A stretch of 64,000 nucleotides of DNA from Siphonodentalium dalli (GCA_032622095.1 CP136063.1:35192106-35256105); one strand, 5' to 3'; shown: positions 8,969 to 19,624, numbered from the stretch's first letter. Program-made: numbers and translations. Notes: generated from the letters alone by a model not told the origin.

Positions 8969-9761
8969 TGAAAGTTTTTATTTCTACTCGTCTGATAGGT
9001 ATTTTCATTTTTGACTGGACAATTTCTTGATTTAATTTATTTGAGACCGCTGGAAAGAGACTAACTGTTCTGACATGGAACACTGCTGATTCGAAAACAA
9101 TTTGTCCATCCTCGGCGCCAATGAGGCAAAATTTTGATGGTGATCTGTTTAATCTGATACGAATTTCAATTCCATTTGGTAAATATTTTTCTTGAAGAAA
9201 CAGATCAGTGTGTAAGCGTCCACATAGTTCAACAATTTTACTACCACCGATCAAACTTTCTCTAGAAGTTAATCCAGCATTAGTACCACCTTTGGTACTC
9301 TCTTCAAAATGTTCTGCTGTATCGCCATACCACATTTCTAAATTTGCTAATTGATTATCTTTATATTCTGGAGAGTATCCCAACAGATTTTCGAAATATG
9401 CTCGGTATGGGTAAGTGTCAGAATTCGAAGTTATCAATTTGTTGTTCAAGTAAACATCGATACTGCTGAACATACTATGAAAGAAATTGTTAACAGGTGC
9501 TAATTCCGTACCAGCCCCCAAATTAGTTCCATCTTTTTTTGTAATTTTGAATTTCACATAAAGATAAGATTGATTAATATCTGTCCACTTTTCGGTTTGA
9601 GATGGTATGACAAACTCTATCGGAGCAGAATTATTCAGCGGTGCAATCGGATGATTTTCGATCCACTGCGATTCTGACATTGTAGCCACCGTTGGTGGAA
9701 CATGTGTTATATCAAGTTCCGATTTATTGCATTCGCATGATCCATTTACCATTTGTGCCAT
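8969..9761 (-). pseudogene. Truncated major capsid protein (copy B)
   Basis: 264 codons of the capsid gene starting at the apparently original ATG (MAQM...). Homology stops at 8969, where the duplication joins polymerase sequence. The open frame then runs through polymerase DNA in a different frame and ends at 8814, adding about 50 unrelated residues. It preserves the start codon region lost in copy A but lacks the second jelly roll, so it should not trimerise properly. The substitution Val to Ile in 'NGIEIRIRLN' distinguishes it from copy A. Confidence 0.9.
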
Positions 9762-9763
9762 GG

Positions 9764-10138
9764 TTAATCAAAAATATCAAGAGCTCGACTGCTAGGATGT
9801 TTTTTCGACTGACTTTTTCGGCGTTTGACAGCTGAATGATTCATTTTTGAATTCGCTACTCTTTTTCTAGGTTTTTGTCTCGAGTTCAAAATTTGATTTT
9901 TAGCTTGTGTGCCAAAAGATTTTAAAGCTTTTTTACCTTCAGACATCAACGCTTCTTTCGGACTTTTACCTTGATTAATAATTTCATCTGCAACACCAAA
10001 AGTGTGTTTTTTCGCAAGTTGTAAAGCTGTCCGACCAATCGGTTTTAGAAATGGTACAGCAGATCTCATAAGTGATTTGAAAATTGAACCAATACCGTTA
10101 CCATATTGCCGTGGTACACCTCTATACACGGGGAACAT
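9764..10138 (-). CDS. Small basic virion core protein, copy B
   Basis: 124 aa, same protein as 3034-3408 with no difference visible. It is followed two bases later by the ATG of the truncated capsid gene (9761). In copy A the matching capsid ATG is out of frame, so here the spacing is probably the original one. Confidence 0.65.
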   Translation of the reverse strand: MFPVYRGVPRQYGNGIGSIFKSLMRSAVPFLKPIGRTALQLAKKHTFGVADEIINQGKSPKEALMSEGKKALKSFGTQAKNQILNSRQKPRKRVANSKMNHSAVKRRKSQSKKHPSSRALDIFD

Positions 10139-10144
10139 TGTTTT

Positions 10145-10993
10145 TTAGAACTCTCGTTTTCTGAAATGCAACTTCGCCAAAGACTTACCACCAATAAACT
10201 GAATTGATTTTCCTGTGTCGCCACTTATATTTACACTAATTTTGTCAAAGTAAGACTTTGAAACTGGAACATAATGTAAATTTAAAAATTCATGTTTTAC
10301 ATGTAATCCGTCGATATCTCTTTTAATTCTGAAAGAAACAACTTGTAAAATTTGTACTTCAACATTTCCAACAATTGTGAAATCGGCAATATCAGAATAA
10401 ACAAACATTAGATTATGACCAACATTCATATCTACACCAAACGGAAATCTATTATTTGAATAAAAATCTTCAGAAGCGTTTTCAGTTTTGTAACCCAACA
10501 TGTGCAAAAGACATTGTGGTAATTCAATTCCTAGTTTTGTGTTACTTAAACTCTTGCGAATAATTTTCACACGTTTTGTAACTTTTGAGTACTTGATGTT
10601 AAATCCGTATTCGTTTTGCATTGCTTCTCCAAGTGTTTCATCAATTACATCTTGCATTGTATCAAGTAAATCTGCCGCAGAGGTATACAAACCTTTTCGT
10701 ATCTGTATTTCAAGTGCATGAACGCCATCAGGTCTCGTAAATATCTTTTCTTCAAAACGATTTTTAAGAACAGACAGTATTATTGCATCAGTTGTAATCA
10801 AATTGAATTTACACGAATCCCCTGTAACATTGTATGTTTCTGAAGGTGTTATCAGTTCGACTAATGCAACTTCCCATTTTTCTTTATCAATTTGAATTGG
10901 TTTTGGTAATTGTACAGTAAAACAACATTGAGTATTGTTTGGATACATTACCATTGAACTGTCGCTCGGAATTGTAATGTAGAAAGAATTCAT
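10145..10993 (-). CDS. Penton (minor capsid), copy B
   Basis: 282 aa; same jelly-roll penton as copy A, with one codon fewer at the C-terminus (KREF) and two substitutions noted (Met in HMLGYK, Leu in GLYTS). Its ATG overlaps the stop of the membrane protein. Which copy is ancestral at the variable C-terminus cannot be told from this window. Confidence 0.85.
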   Translation of the reverse strand: MNSFYITIPSDSSMVMYPNNTQCCFTVQLPKPIQIDKEKWEVALVELITPSETYNVTGDSCKFNLITTDAIILSVLKNRFEEKIFTRPDGVHALEIQIRKGLYTSAADLLDTMQDVIDETLGEAMQNEYGFNIKYSKVTKRVKIIRKSLSNTKLGIELPQCLLHMLGYKTENASEDFYSNNRFPFGVDMNVGHNLMFVYSDIADFTIVGNVEVQILQVVSFRIKRDIDGLHVKHEFLNLHYVPVSKSYFDKISVNISGDTGKSIQFIGGKSLAKLHFRKREF

Positions 10994-11253
10994 ACTTTCA
11001 AAATTTCTGCCGACTGATTTTTCAAATATTTCAAACGCGGTGTTGGTAAAATGTATCCCAAAGAACTACTGAGTAAAATTAACCACAGTTCGTTATTTTC
11101 ACTTTGTAAACTTAAATGAACAATTGCTGTAGCGATTATACCAACAATTATAATAATTTGTGTAAAATATGTTACTTGATTTTTTGCAATTTTTTCTCCA
11201 CAGATTTGAAATTGTGATGGAGCATCCAGAACAACTGAACCATTTTGAGACAT
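10990..11253 (-). CDS. Small two-helix membrane protein, copy B
   Basis: 87 aa from ATG 11253, the same as 4263-4526. Two hydrophobic stretches and the C-terminal 'LGYILPTPRLKYLK' are unchanged. It is placed between integrase (stop at 11264) and penton (ATGA overlap), as in copy A. Confidence 0.6.
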   Translation of the reverse strand: MSQNGSVVLDAPSQFQICGEKIAKNQVTYFTQIIIIVGIIATAIVHLSLQSENNELWLILLSSSLGYILPTPRLKYLKNQSAEILKV

Positions 11254-11263
11254 GTTAAAAGTT

Positions 11264-12358
11264 TTATACCAAATTTGTGGCAGGAATCCAACAGTCAATT
11301 TTTTTAGGATAACCATCCCAATGAACTTTAATTTCTCTAACTGATTTACCAGCAACTTTTCTTGAACGTTTACCAACAACTGATTCAATTTCGTAAACTT
11401 TATTATCTTTTATATGTTGAATTTCTTTACCATAAAATGATCCTGCGATGTTTTCACCATCTAAATCTACTAATGTGTAAGTTAATGGTGTACTTTTACA
11501 AACTCTACTAATTTTGAAAATTTCTTTTGTCCAATTTGGAAGATATCCTTTATCAAAAGTTCTCTTTGTTTTATTTATTCTAACAAAATCTCCAACTTTC
11601 AAGATCTTATCTTTTTTCGTTTTTAACTTTCCATAAAGATTTCTGGAAACTTCAATTTCATTTTCTCGAGTTACTAAAACTGGTGCCATCTTAATACTTC
11701 TATGAAAACTTTTGTTGTAAGAATTCACAAAATCGTGCAAAACATCATTGTATTTCAAAGTTTGATTATGTGTAAAATATTTCCACATCTTTGTTTTCAA
11801 TGTCCGTTGAAAACGTTCAACTATACTTGCTTTTGTCTCTGGATTCTCTGTTGTGAAAAAATGAATTTTCTTAGATTTCAAAAATTGTAAAAATAATTTA
11901 TTTTTGAATTCTGAACCTTTGTCAGATTGAAATGAAACAGGTTTTCGTTTTGATGATTTGAGAATTTTCTGAAATGTTTTAACTAAAGTTTTACCAGTTT
12001 TGTCTTTAATTTTTTCAACCCATGCAAATTTTGAGAAAACATCAATAACACAAAGTAAATATCTGTAATTGTCATTGTGCTTTTGCAAAGTTTGCAAATC
12101 TGCCAAATCAGCTTGCCACTGAATATCAATTCCTGCAACAATAGTTTTACGTCTGCGAAATTTCCGAACAATTGGTTTGTGCAAAGTATATGTTTTTTGC
12201 CATTGTAACCATTTTTTAACATCTGAAAGTTTAATTTTGTTATTTGTTTCTTTCGCATTTTTCAAAAGTTGATTTGCTCCACTGAAACCACCAACTTCTT
12301 TTGGATTGTAGTAAATTTCAGTTAGAAGTTTGTCAAATTTTATGTAAGTGGGGACCAT
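11264..12358 (-). CDS. Retroviral-type integrase with chromodomain (intact)
   Basis: 364 aa starting at ATG 12358. The catalytic triad is D84 (in WQADLADL), D146 (in QSDKGSEF) and E181 (in IVERFQRTLK): D-D(35)-E spacing typical of Polinton and retroviral integrases. The N-terminal 60 residues match the 'KEVGGFSG...LL..AK' region preceding the core in this family. An SH3-like segment (about 252-300, 'ILKVGDFVRIN') leads to a C-terminal chromodomain (about 321-363, 'YEIESVV...VHWDGYPKKID.WIPA'), which would steer integration to marked chromatin. It would insert the element ends into host DNA. Copy A is frameshifted, so this is the only intact version. Confidence 0.93.
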   Translation of the reverse strand: MVPTYIKFDKLLTEIYYNPKEVGGFSGANQLLKNAKETNNKIKLSDVKKWLQWQKTYTLHKPIVRKFRRRKTIVAGIDIQWQADLADLQTLQKHNDNYRYLLCVIDVFSKFAWVEKIKDKTGKTLVKTFQKILKSSKRKPVSFQSDKGSEFKNKLFLQFLKSKKIHFFTTENPETKASIVERFQRTLKTKMWKYFTHNQTLKYNDVLHDFVNSYNKSFHRSIKMAPVLVTRENEIEVSRNLYGKLKTKKDKILKVGDFVRINKTKRTFDKGYLPNWTKEIFKISRVCKSTPLTYTLVDLDGENIAGSFYGKEIQHIKDNKVYEIESVVGKRSRKVAGKSVREIKVHWDGYPKKIDCWIPATNLV

Positions 12359-12382
12359 TCTTTCAAAATAGATTTTCTGGTT

Positions 12383-13045
12383 TTAGGAAATATCAACTGA
12401 ACGTTTTCTTGACTTCCCACTGCTAGGAGTTGCATGAGGTGTATGAAACTCATCACCAGTGTGACCTTCTTTTAAATGTCTTTGTATCCACAACCATCGA
12501 TTCCTGTTACCTACATAATCTTGTGGTACATTAAGTTCCCCCAATCCACGTAGGAATGTTTCATAACCAACTGGGTCAAAACCTTTTCGGTGACGAACAA
12601 CATCGTTTATCAAATCAATTATATTTGATCCAGTAACTGTTTCTGTTCCATAAATTAATTGTCCACGATCATCCCATCTAAGTTTAGGATTAGTTGACAA
12701 CAATGTTAAAATTTGTTGTGCTTTACCACGAAGTTTAGATGGCACACTTTCCAATATATGTTCACTCATGTTCCCAAAGTTTTCAGATAACTTTTGTTCA
12801 GGTAAACTGAATTTTGAATTTAAAGATTTTTGTGAAGTTTTCAATTTGTACAAATTTTCTCCAAATAACTGTGACTTTTCTGATTCAGAAATATTTTTAT
12901 CATAAACTGATTTCAATTCTTTGTAAGAATCTGAAACATTTGAAATTGCAGGATCAGGAGGTAATTGAGGTTTATTCATTTCTGACATTTTCCATTGTTT
13001 GAAATCTTCCAACATTCTGAATGGTACAATAACCATTTTCTTCAT
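12383..13045 (-). CDS. Conserved Polinton-type protein of unknown function, copy B
   Basis: 220 aa, same protein as 5657-6319; only synonymous-looking differences were noted near the C-terminus. It keeps its position 24 nt downstream of integrase's start region on the minus strand. No function assigned. Confidence 0.65.
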   Translation of the reverse strand: MKKMVIVPFRMLEDFKQWKMSEMNKPQLPPDPAISNVSDSYKELKSVYDKNISESEKSQLFGENLYKLKTSQKSLNSKFSLPEQKLSENFGNMSEHILESVPSKLRGKAQQILTLLSTNPKLRWDDRGQLIYGTETVTGSNIIDLINDVVRHRKGFDPVGYETFLRGLGELNVPQDYVGNRNRWLWIQRHLKEGHTGDEFHTPHATPSSGKSRKRSVDIS

Positions 13046-13065
13046 ATTTATTTGAGATTTAGTTT

Positions 13066-13428
13066 TTACAAAATATTGTTAACAACTGCACCTAATGTTT
13101 TGCTAATCAATGGAGCAAGAAATAATAATGGTAAAAAGCCACCTTTTTGATTCAAAATTTTCTTCTTTTGTTGCAAAGGTTTGTTCTTGTCTGCAAGATA
13201 TCTGATATGTTTACGCTTCGAATGTAACTTGCGGTTCTGAGCTTCATTCAGTTTTACATTACCTTTTAAAAGATTTTGACAACATTCTGAAATGCAATCC
13301 ATCACTTGTTTCGGAGCATCGTTGATCATTTTCTTTTTATATGCAGATGGAACTTTACTCATTGCAACAATCAACTCACCATATTTTTTTATCAGCGGTG
13401 CTTTCCGGCTCTTAGTTTTTGAAGGCAT
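13066..13428 (-). CDS. Basic protein with KGG motif, copy B
   Basis: 120 aa from ATG 13428, identical by eye to 6340-6702: Lys-rich body, KKKILNQKGG junction and hydrophobic Gly/Leu tail. Confidence 0.55.
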   Translation of the reverse strand: MPSKTKSRKAPLIKKYGELIVAMSKVPSAYKKKMINDAPKQVMDCISECCQNLLKGNVKLNEAQNRKLHSKRKHIRYLADKNKPLQQKKKILNQKGGFLPLLFLAPLISKTLGAVVNNIL

Positions 13429-13484
13429 CTTCACAGTCTAAGTAGTTGTCTCAAAATGAGCAGAAAAATCATATGTTTCATCTT

Positions 13485-13991
13485 TTATCTTTTCTGATTG
13501 AACCATTCTAAAGCTTCGAATGCAGATTTCGATGCATCAGACAACGGCATAAATTTTGAAAATTCAAGATCAATAACTGGTTTTTTTTGTAACGGTTGAT
13601 GTTGAGGGTTCTGCTGAGAAGGTATAGGTGTAAATTTAGAATGTTGATTTTGTTGTGTTTGCATCAGTGTAATCTTTGAACGTTTTGGAGAAACCTTTGA
13701 TTGACTTTTAGATTGTCTACCAGTTTGTTCAAATGAATTTTTCAAAAGACTTCTAATTAAAACACCTCCAAGGAACCCACTACCACCTCGTTGTAAAATT
13801 AATTTGCGTTTTGTTTCCATATCAGTTGATCGATCAGAGATTTTTTTAAGAACATTTTTATTTCTCTGAATTTTTTTTTTTGTCTGTGATGGTAATTTCC
13901 AATCATTTTCAAGAAATAATTCAGCTGCAAAAGTGAAGAAATTTATAATTTGCGACAGTTCATCATGACTAAACATCTCGGTGGACGACAT
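13485..13991 (-). CDS. Basic KGG-motif protein, second member, copy B
   Basis: 168 aa from ATG 13991, identical by eye to 6759-7265. As in copy A the open frame extends upstream into the ATPase tail, but the internal ATG is the better start. Confidence 0.5.
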   Translation of the reverse strand: MSSTEMFSHDELSQIINFFTFAAELFLENDWKLPSQTKKKIQRNKNVLKKISDRSTDMETKRKLILQRGGSGFLGGVLIRSLLKNSFEQTGRQSKSQSKVSPKRSKITLMQTQQNQHSKFTPIPSQQNPQHQPLQKKPVIDLEFSKFMPLSDASKSAFEALEWFNQKR

Positions 13992-14025
13992 GGTTCTAAA
14001 ATGAAAAAAGTAACAACAACTGAAT

Positions 14026-14669
14026 TTATACTTTTGAATAAATGACAGGACCTCGGTCATTAGCTGTCAACCATTTATGGAAAATATCAGTTCTAATTCG
14101 CAAATAATTTTCTGTTCTAGGATGAAAATCTACTAAAATATATCCATGATTTATTGAAGTTGCATCTTCGTATGCTTGTTTCAAATGATTGGTTTGCATT
14201 TGATGAGCCAAAACTTTTATTTGATTTTTATCTCGATCGCTTTGAAATAAAACCATGTAGTGTGCATTCAAACTTATAGTTCTGCTACTTTTTGGAACAT
14301 GTTTTGAGTAATGTAAATTATTGAAGCATTTCGATGGTGACCTTTTCTAGTAAACCAAAGCATTATTTTGTCTTCATCTTGTTCCCCCATCATGTCATCG
14401 AAAACAACAAGATGAGGAAATGATTTATCTGATACAATTTCCTCATCATCGTCTGGAATGCCATCGATAAACTCAACGTTATCAATTTCTTTTATACGAT
14501 TGTATGTGTCTTGCCATTCTTTGTAACACCAAACTATTTTCTTTGGTGGTGTTTGGAATAAATCGTGTTTAAATTCAATAACTTTTTTAACAAATTCTGT
14601 TTTACCTGATCCACTAGGTCCGCTGATAAAGAAATTACACGGATGTTGGAAAAGTAAAGATTCTTCCAT
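14026..14669 (-). pseudogene. DNA-packaging ATPase, copy B (same one-base frameshift)
   Basis: Walker A/B frame 14669-14274 and C-terminal frame ending at 14026, as in copy A. The A-run near 14289-14293 has the same length as in copy A, so both copies split the protein after 'ITQNMFQK'. Neither copy therefore encodes an uninterrupted ATPase in this assembly. Confidence 0.85.
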
Positions 14670-14702
14670 GTTGTCACTTTGATGCCTAATCAGAGAGTGA
14701 AC

Positions 14703-15344
14703 TTAACGACATGTGAATTTAGTTTTTAAAGAGAAATCTCCAAAGCTGTAAATATTTCCAAACATTTCAATAATCCAAGTATTATAGTCTTCTATTCTTC
14801 TGTTTGTTCTGTAAATAAAAAAATCATTTCCTATAATGTTTTTAATTTTTGCATATGTTGACATTTTTTTTGTTAACAAATACCCATAGATCCTAGGAAC
14901 TGATTTAAAGGTTCCACTAGCAAGAGGATAATTATCTTCATACTTTGTATAATGAATATAGTCATGTTCATCAAAAGTTTCTAAATCTAAATGGTGTTGA
15001 TCACCACCAAATAGCCAAAAATCAGATATTCTTTCAATGAGAAAAAATGTTTTGAATTTAATAAATGATTTAATATAGTTTTGAGAGAAATGAGAAAATA
15101 TACTTGTCTCAAGATAGTCCAATCTCTGTAAACATTCGTCGACATCACAGCATCGTAGTATTGCTTTCTTTTCTCTTTCAAACCAGACTTCTTGTAATTC
15201 CTTCTTTATCTCTGGAATGAGTGTTGACTGTGCCACCAAATATCCATAAATCTTCTCAGCAATTTCTGGAGGTACTACTCCTGTCAACATCTTGACATGA
15301 AATGACTCAACATCTCCATCCGTATGGATATGTGTGAATACCAT
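14703..15344 (-). CDS. Unrecognised Polinton protein, copy B
   Basis: 213 aa from ATG 15344, same as 7977-8618. It begins 58 nt after the polymerase stop codon (15404-15402), a compact viral-style spacing that copy A keeps only against the polymerase remnant. Confidence 0.55.
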   Translation of the reverse strand: MVFTHIHTDGDVESFHVKMLTGVVPPEIAEKIYGYLVAQSTLIPEIKKELQEVWFEREKKAILRCCDVDECLQRLDYLETSIFSHFSQNYIKSFIKFKTFFLIERISDFWLFGGDQHHLDLETFDEHDYIHYTKYEDNYPLASGTFKSVPRIYGYLLTKKMSTYAKIKNIIGNDFFIYRTNRRIEDYNTWIIEMFGNIYSFGDFSLKTKFTCR

Positions 15345-15401
15345 TGACGAGTTTTCGTTTTGTGTACACCGATCTGAAAGTTTTGGTTTGACACTCACTA
15401 A

Positions 15402-18400
15402 TCAGTTGATGGTCTTTTGTCTTTTAATTCTGGAAGGATACTCAACAGTTTTGAAATTTTCACGATCATTAACACATTGTACCATTGTTTCAAAATTAAC
15501 TTTTTGACTTGTGCTGTAATCAAGAGTGATACCTTTTACCTTACATTTGGTGTATCTTCCCCCATCTTTGATGTATTCATATCCGTAGTTCTTTGGCCCA
15601 AGTCCAACAAATTTGACAATCTTTGCATCTGGATGTTCGTTGCTCCATTTCCCCAATCTTCCTTCGATAGTTTTGATGTGCTTCTTTGATGGATCACTGA
15701 CATACATACAGCTGTCTGTATCAAAATACAGCACTCTATCTCCAAGTTTTTTAAAAACTTTATACAATTGTAATCTTGCATACGCTGTAACAAAAGAAGC
15801 AACAACAACATTTGCTGAATGATGAGGTTCAATATTATCTAAAATATCAACATAATTTACCAGAATGAATTTGTCACCATCAAGAAGTGTAACATTTTGA
15901 ACAATTATATTGTTACTAGTAAGCAATTCAAAATAACGTGATGGCTTATCCACATACTCTGTTTTTGACATAAGATTTCTTTGTGCATTCTTACCCCATA
16001 TACAATTAATCATAATTTTAGATATTTGGCGTTTTCCTGGATTCTTCTCGATGTTCTCCAATTTTATACCCTCAGCTGCATAATAATCCTGTACAAACTT
16101 TTGCTTCTGTTCTTCTGTCTCAACACCAAATGGATAACCACTACATTCCTGTTTGATCTTTAGATGTTTGTCGATATAGGATTTGTATATTTCATCTGTC
16201 CAATCTGTCCAATGCCAAATTTGGTACACATCAAGTATTTTATAGCCAACATCCATTGCTTTGAATAATTCTGGCGTGGTCCACACTCCGGTTATAGCTC
16301 GATCTTCTTCTGAATGGTTACATGTCTCGTTCTCATTGATGGCACAAGTGTTGCACAAAGTAAAAACCATTTTCTTGTTACAATGAATCGGTAGAACTGG
16401 AATATACAATTTCGATGGTGGTAAAATTGTACATTTAACAAGGCCCGCATAGTCTCTAATGTGTTCTTGATCGATCTGCTCTTGGCTCAAAATTTCTGGA
16501 TGTCCAACAGGGTAGAATTTACATTTGTTGCAATATGGATACAACGAACACACATCGATGAACTTGATTTCTTTTGTGGAATCTTGATCAATTTCCTCGT
16601 ACAATTTGATGGCATTTGTACGTCCACCAAACAATGCTTCTCTTGGCAAAATGGGGTCTCGATGTTTGTAGAAAGATTCCATTTGTTGTTTGAATTTCAC
16701 ATCCGATTTCATTCTTTCGTCGATCTGATGCTCACAAATTGATTCAACTCTGTAACCAAGACTTTCCAGTTCATCTTTCTTCTGTTGAGTTCTTGTATAT
16801 AATTCTTCCATGGTGAGCATCGTATAGGGATTCTTGTATTGTCTGTTGTTGTAACATTTTGGACATCCATGAAACAGACATCCATTCATCTCAAAAACTG
16901 TTCTTGTGGCTTCCTCATATCCATCGACGTAGTGTCCGCCAATCTTGATTTCTCCTCCATTCAAAGCATGCTTGATTGTTATCATACGTGACAATGATAG
17001 ATGTTGAAGCCAACGTATCGCTTTCATGGAATAGTTTTTAGCACATGGGTATCCACCATCTGGAATGATTCCAATTATTTTCTCTGGCATTGAATTCTTC
17101 CTCCATGCCAAATTGCAAACTTGCGCCAATGTTATTGACTCAATGAACGGGTCAATCTGTTCTGTTTCCAATATGTATTTCCTGAAATTTCCACATCCAC
17201 GGCGAAGAATATCCACGTCTGATTTGCAGTAATTCTCCATCTCTTCTTGGAAGTTGAATATCACGTAATTTTCTATTTTCTCATTGTACCATTCAAAGAA
17301 TTTCTCCTGATTTTCCACGCTCATCATGTCTGGTTTGTAGTAATCAGAAGACAAGTAGGGTCCAATGTAATTTTGAAACTTTGGTGAATTCGCCCAATGT
17401 GGAAAGTGTCCTTTCGCCATCTCATTCAGCTGAAAAGTTTGTGGAAACTTTGAAAGCGGCATCATCAGAAAACTCAGAGAATCAATAACTTTCACGCTGT
17501 TGCATTTTAAACTGAGAATTTTGTTTCCATTCATGATCAGTTCGGGTTTATGAATTCCACTTTGTATGAGTGCTTGAAGTAGAAACTGTGCATCGTATCC
17601 CTGAGCATTATGTGCTATTGCAACACATCCTTTGTGATCTTGGTGGAATAACCAGTTTGTGAAGTCTGTTAAAACGTTGTCACCCTTGAATACAAATTCT
17701 CTGGAATCCGGTCCGCATGTTTCACATTTTTCGTTGATTGGTTTGCACATGCAATCTCCACATGCGGTATGTGCAACGCAGAAGTTTGGAATATGAACAC
17801 CTGTGTCTTGTCTGCATTCAAAGTCAAAGAATACATATGGAATCTTTGCAGGTTTCTTTTCCGGTGATTCATATTTTGGAATGTAGCACCTGTGATCTGC
17901 TTCAACGATTTCTTTGCAATGTTTGCATTTCTTCAACCCCGCACATATATGTCTGTTTGATTTATTGATGAGAATTTCTTCATCACAATTGTTGCATAGT
18001 TGAACCAAATCACATATTTTTCTTTTCTGTTTTCCTTTCGTCTTCAAATGGTTGTCGAAACAAGATTTACTTCTGAATGATCGTCGACACGTTCTACACT
18101 TCACCAAATTTGTGAAATTACACTGTGTCAATGACCAGCATGCACAAACAAATCTGCATCGATGATCGCCACGACTTTTGAATCCAATGTCACATAATTC
18201 ACAGTAGTAGTTGGTGCCTAGAAATCCTTTGATTGATGTTATGGTGTCGAAGTGATTGTTGTTGTAGTAGATGTGTACACATTTGCTCTCCGAACACATT
18301 TCTGCAGGTTCAAATAGAAATCCAGCGCCAGCAAATTCATTGTGAATTTTCACAACATATTCTGGATACAATATTTCTTGAATCTTGTGGAACTCATTGA

Positions 18401-19340
18401 TACTGCAAACTGTATCGTGTGGAATGCCAGCACGGTTGAGTAGATTTTTTGCTGCATCTGTTTGTGCTGTGTATATTGATTGCCTTATTCTTTTCCATTT
18501 CTTTGACCAGCACGCAGATCCATCACTATCTGCCTTACACATTCCGACGACAATAGATCTTGCCATACACATAACATCATCAACATTTTCAATCCGGACA
18601 ATACTTCTTTTTACTTTTGTCAGCTTGTTCTTGTCTGCAAATGGTCCATAATGTAGTGAGTGTCGTGTACCACCTTCCGGAATATCTGTAACGAAGATTT
18701 CGAAATTGAGTGCACCGTCATGAATTGTAAAGTCTGCATTTGATTGAACCACATTTTGAATATTATCCATGAGTGCCCCACCATTCAATTCACTGGCTTT
18801 TGTGATTGGAATGAAAATGCTCATATCAAGTCCTGGATGATTTATCGTAACTCTGATTCTTGTCTTCTCATTTGCTGAACATTTCTGTTTCAATTCTTCT
18901 GTCAACTTCTCAAATATCTCTGTAATGTTCTCGATTGGATCTGTAAATTTCTCGAATTTCACACCAAATTGTCGTGATGCTGATTTAAATTTTCTGGAAA
19001 ATTTCTCCTAGTTCAGCTCCAATTTGAAATATTTTGTTGGATTGAACACAACACGCTCTCTAGCCAGACTTCTCTTTCTCTTCCCACCAATTTCTCTATT
19101 CTGTCTTCGACCGCGTCCAATCTGCCCATCACTAGAACTTTCTTCACTTTCTGCCCCATCAGTTTCCATATCGCTCTCTTCACTTTCTGCCCCATCAGTT
19201 TCCATATCGCTCTCTTCACTTTCTGCCTTATCAGTTTCCATATCGCTCTCTTCAATAACTGCAGGCCTTGGTCTTTTTCTAACAATATCTTCTTCGCTGG
19301 TGGCGTCGTCAGAAACAGGTCTTTTAATTCTCTTAAACAT
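15402..19340 (-). CDS. Protein-primed family B DNA polymerase (one in-frame stop)
   Basis: Main frame 18962-15402 (about 1186 codons). Motifs by position: Exo I 'FFDFEC' near 17830, Exo II 'HNAQGYDAQF' near 17610, Exo III 'YCKSDVDILRRG' near 17210, Pol A 'DVCSLYPYCN' near 16540, Pol B 'KIMINCIWGKNA' near 16000, Pol C 'YFDTDSCMY' near 15720. A Cys-rich zinc-binding region lies around 17700-18200. The C-terminus is complete. Upstream the same frame stays open to ATG 19340 except for one TAG at 19010-19008. It encodes a basic start, an acidic part with three 12-residue repeats (ESDMETD.AESE), and an 'FNPTKYFKL' segment that belongs to Polinton polymerase N-termini. I read this as one gene with a nonsense codon. 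It replicates the element using a terminal-protein primer. Confidence 0.92.
19143..19250 (-). repeat. 36-bp coding minisatellite in polymerase N-terminus
   Basis: Three tandem copies of a 36-bp unit encode ESDMETD(K/G)AESE, giving an acidic low-complexity linker. Such repeats expand easily and likely vary between element copies. Confidence 0.75.
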
Positions 19341-19624
19341 TTTTGTCTTGAGTTTTGTCAGCAAAAAATATTGCGACTGGCTTCTTCGGAGTTGAAGTGT
19401 AAAGTGTAGAATTACACATGCTTTTATAGCATCGAATGCTATAAAAGCAGGTGTAATTCTACACTTTACACTTCAACTCCGAAGAAGCCAGTCGCAATAT
19501 TTTTTGCTGACAAAACTCAAGACAAAAATGTTTAAGAGAATTAAAAGACCTGTTTCAGACGACGCCACCAGCGAAGAAGATAATGTTAGAAAAAGACCAA
19601 GGCCTGCAGTTATTGAAGAGAGCT
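19248..19624. promoter_or_regulatory. Palindromic bidirectional promoter with back-to-back TATA boxes
   Basis: Near-perfect inverted repeat with arms of about 185 bp and a 3-bp centre (cga at 19433-19435). TATAAAAG reads outward on both strands: minus 19428-19421 and plus 19440-19447, 11 bp apart. Each TATA is about 80 bp from an ATG (19340 minus, 19528 plus). The palindrome runs into both coding regions, so polymerase and zinc-knuckle protein share about the same first 30 residues. Differences between arms are very few, which suggests recent origin or gene conversion. Confidence 0.85.

Larger units (their letters stand above)
8969..15679. repeat. Tandem duplication, right copy (B)
   Basis: Second copy of the 2240-8957 segment. 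It retains intact integrase, penton, membrane and core genes and continues uninterrupted into the full polymerase gene, so it represents the original polymerase side, while copy A represents the original capsid side. Confidence 0.95.

Noticed and set aside
15536-15832. 98-codon minus frame over the polymerase 3' end
   Set aside because: Shadow frame of the polymerase; the same sequence becomes the false tail of the truncated capsid protein at 8814.
19013-19395. Overlapping frames opposite and beside the acidic polymerase N-terminus
   Set aside because: Shadows of the 36-bp coding repeat.
19430-19440. Palindrome as junction of two Polinton ends
   Set aside because: The true ends at 161-427 and 27195-27640 match each other and not this palindrome; genes continue across in a divergent plan.
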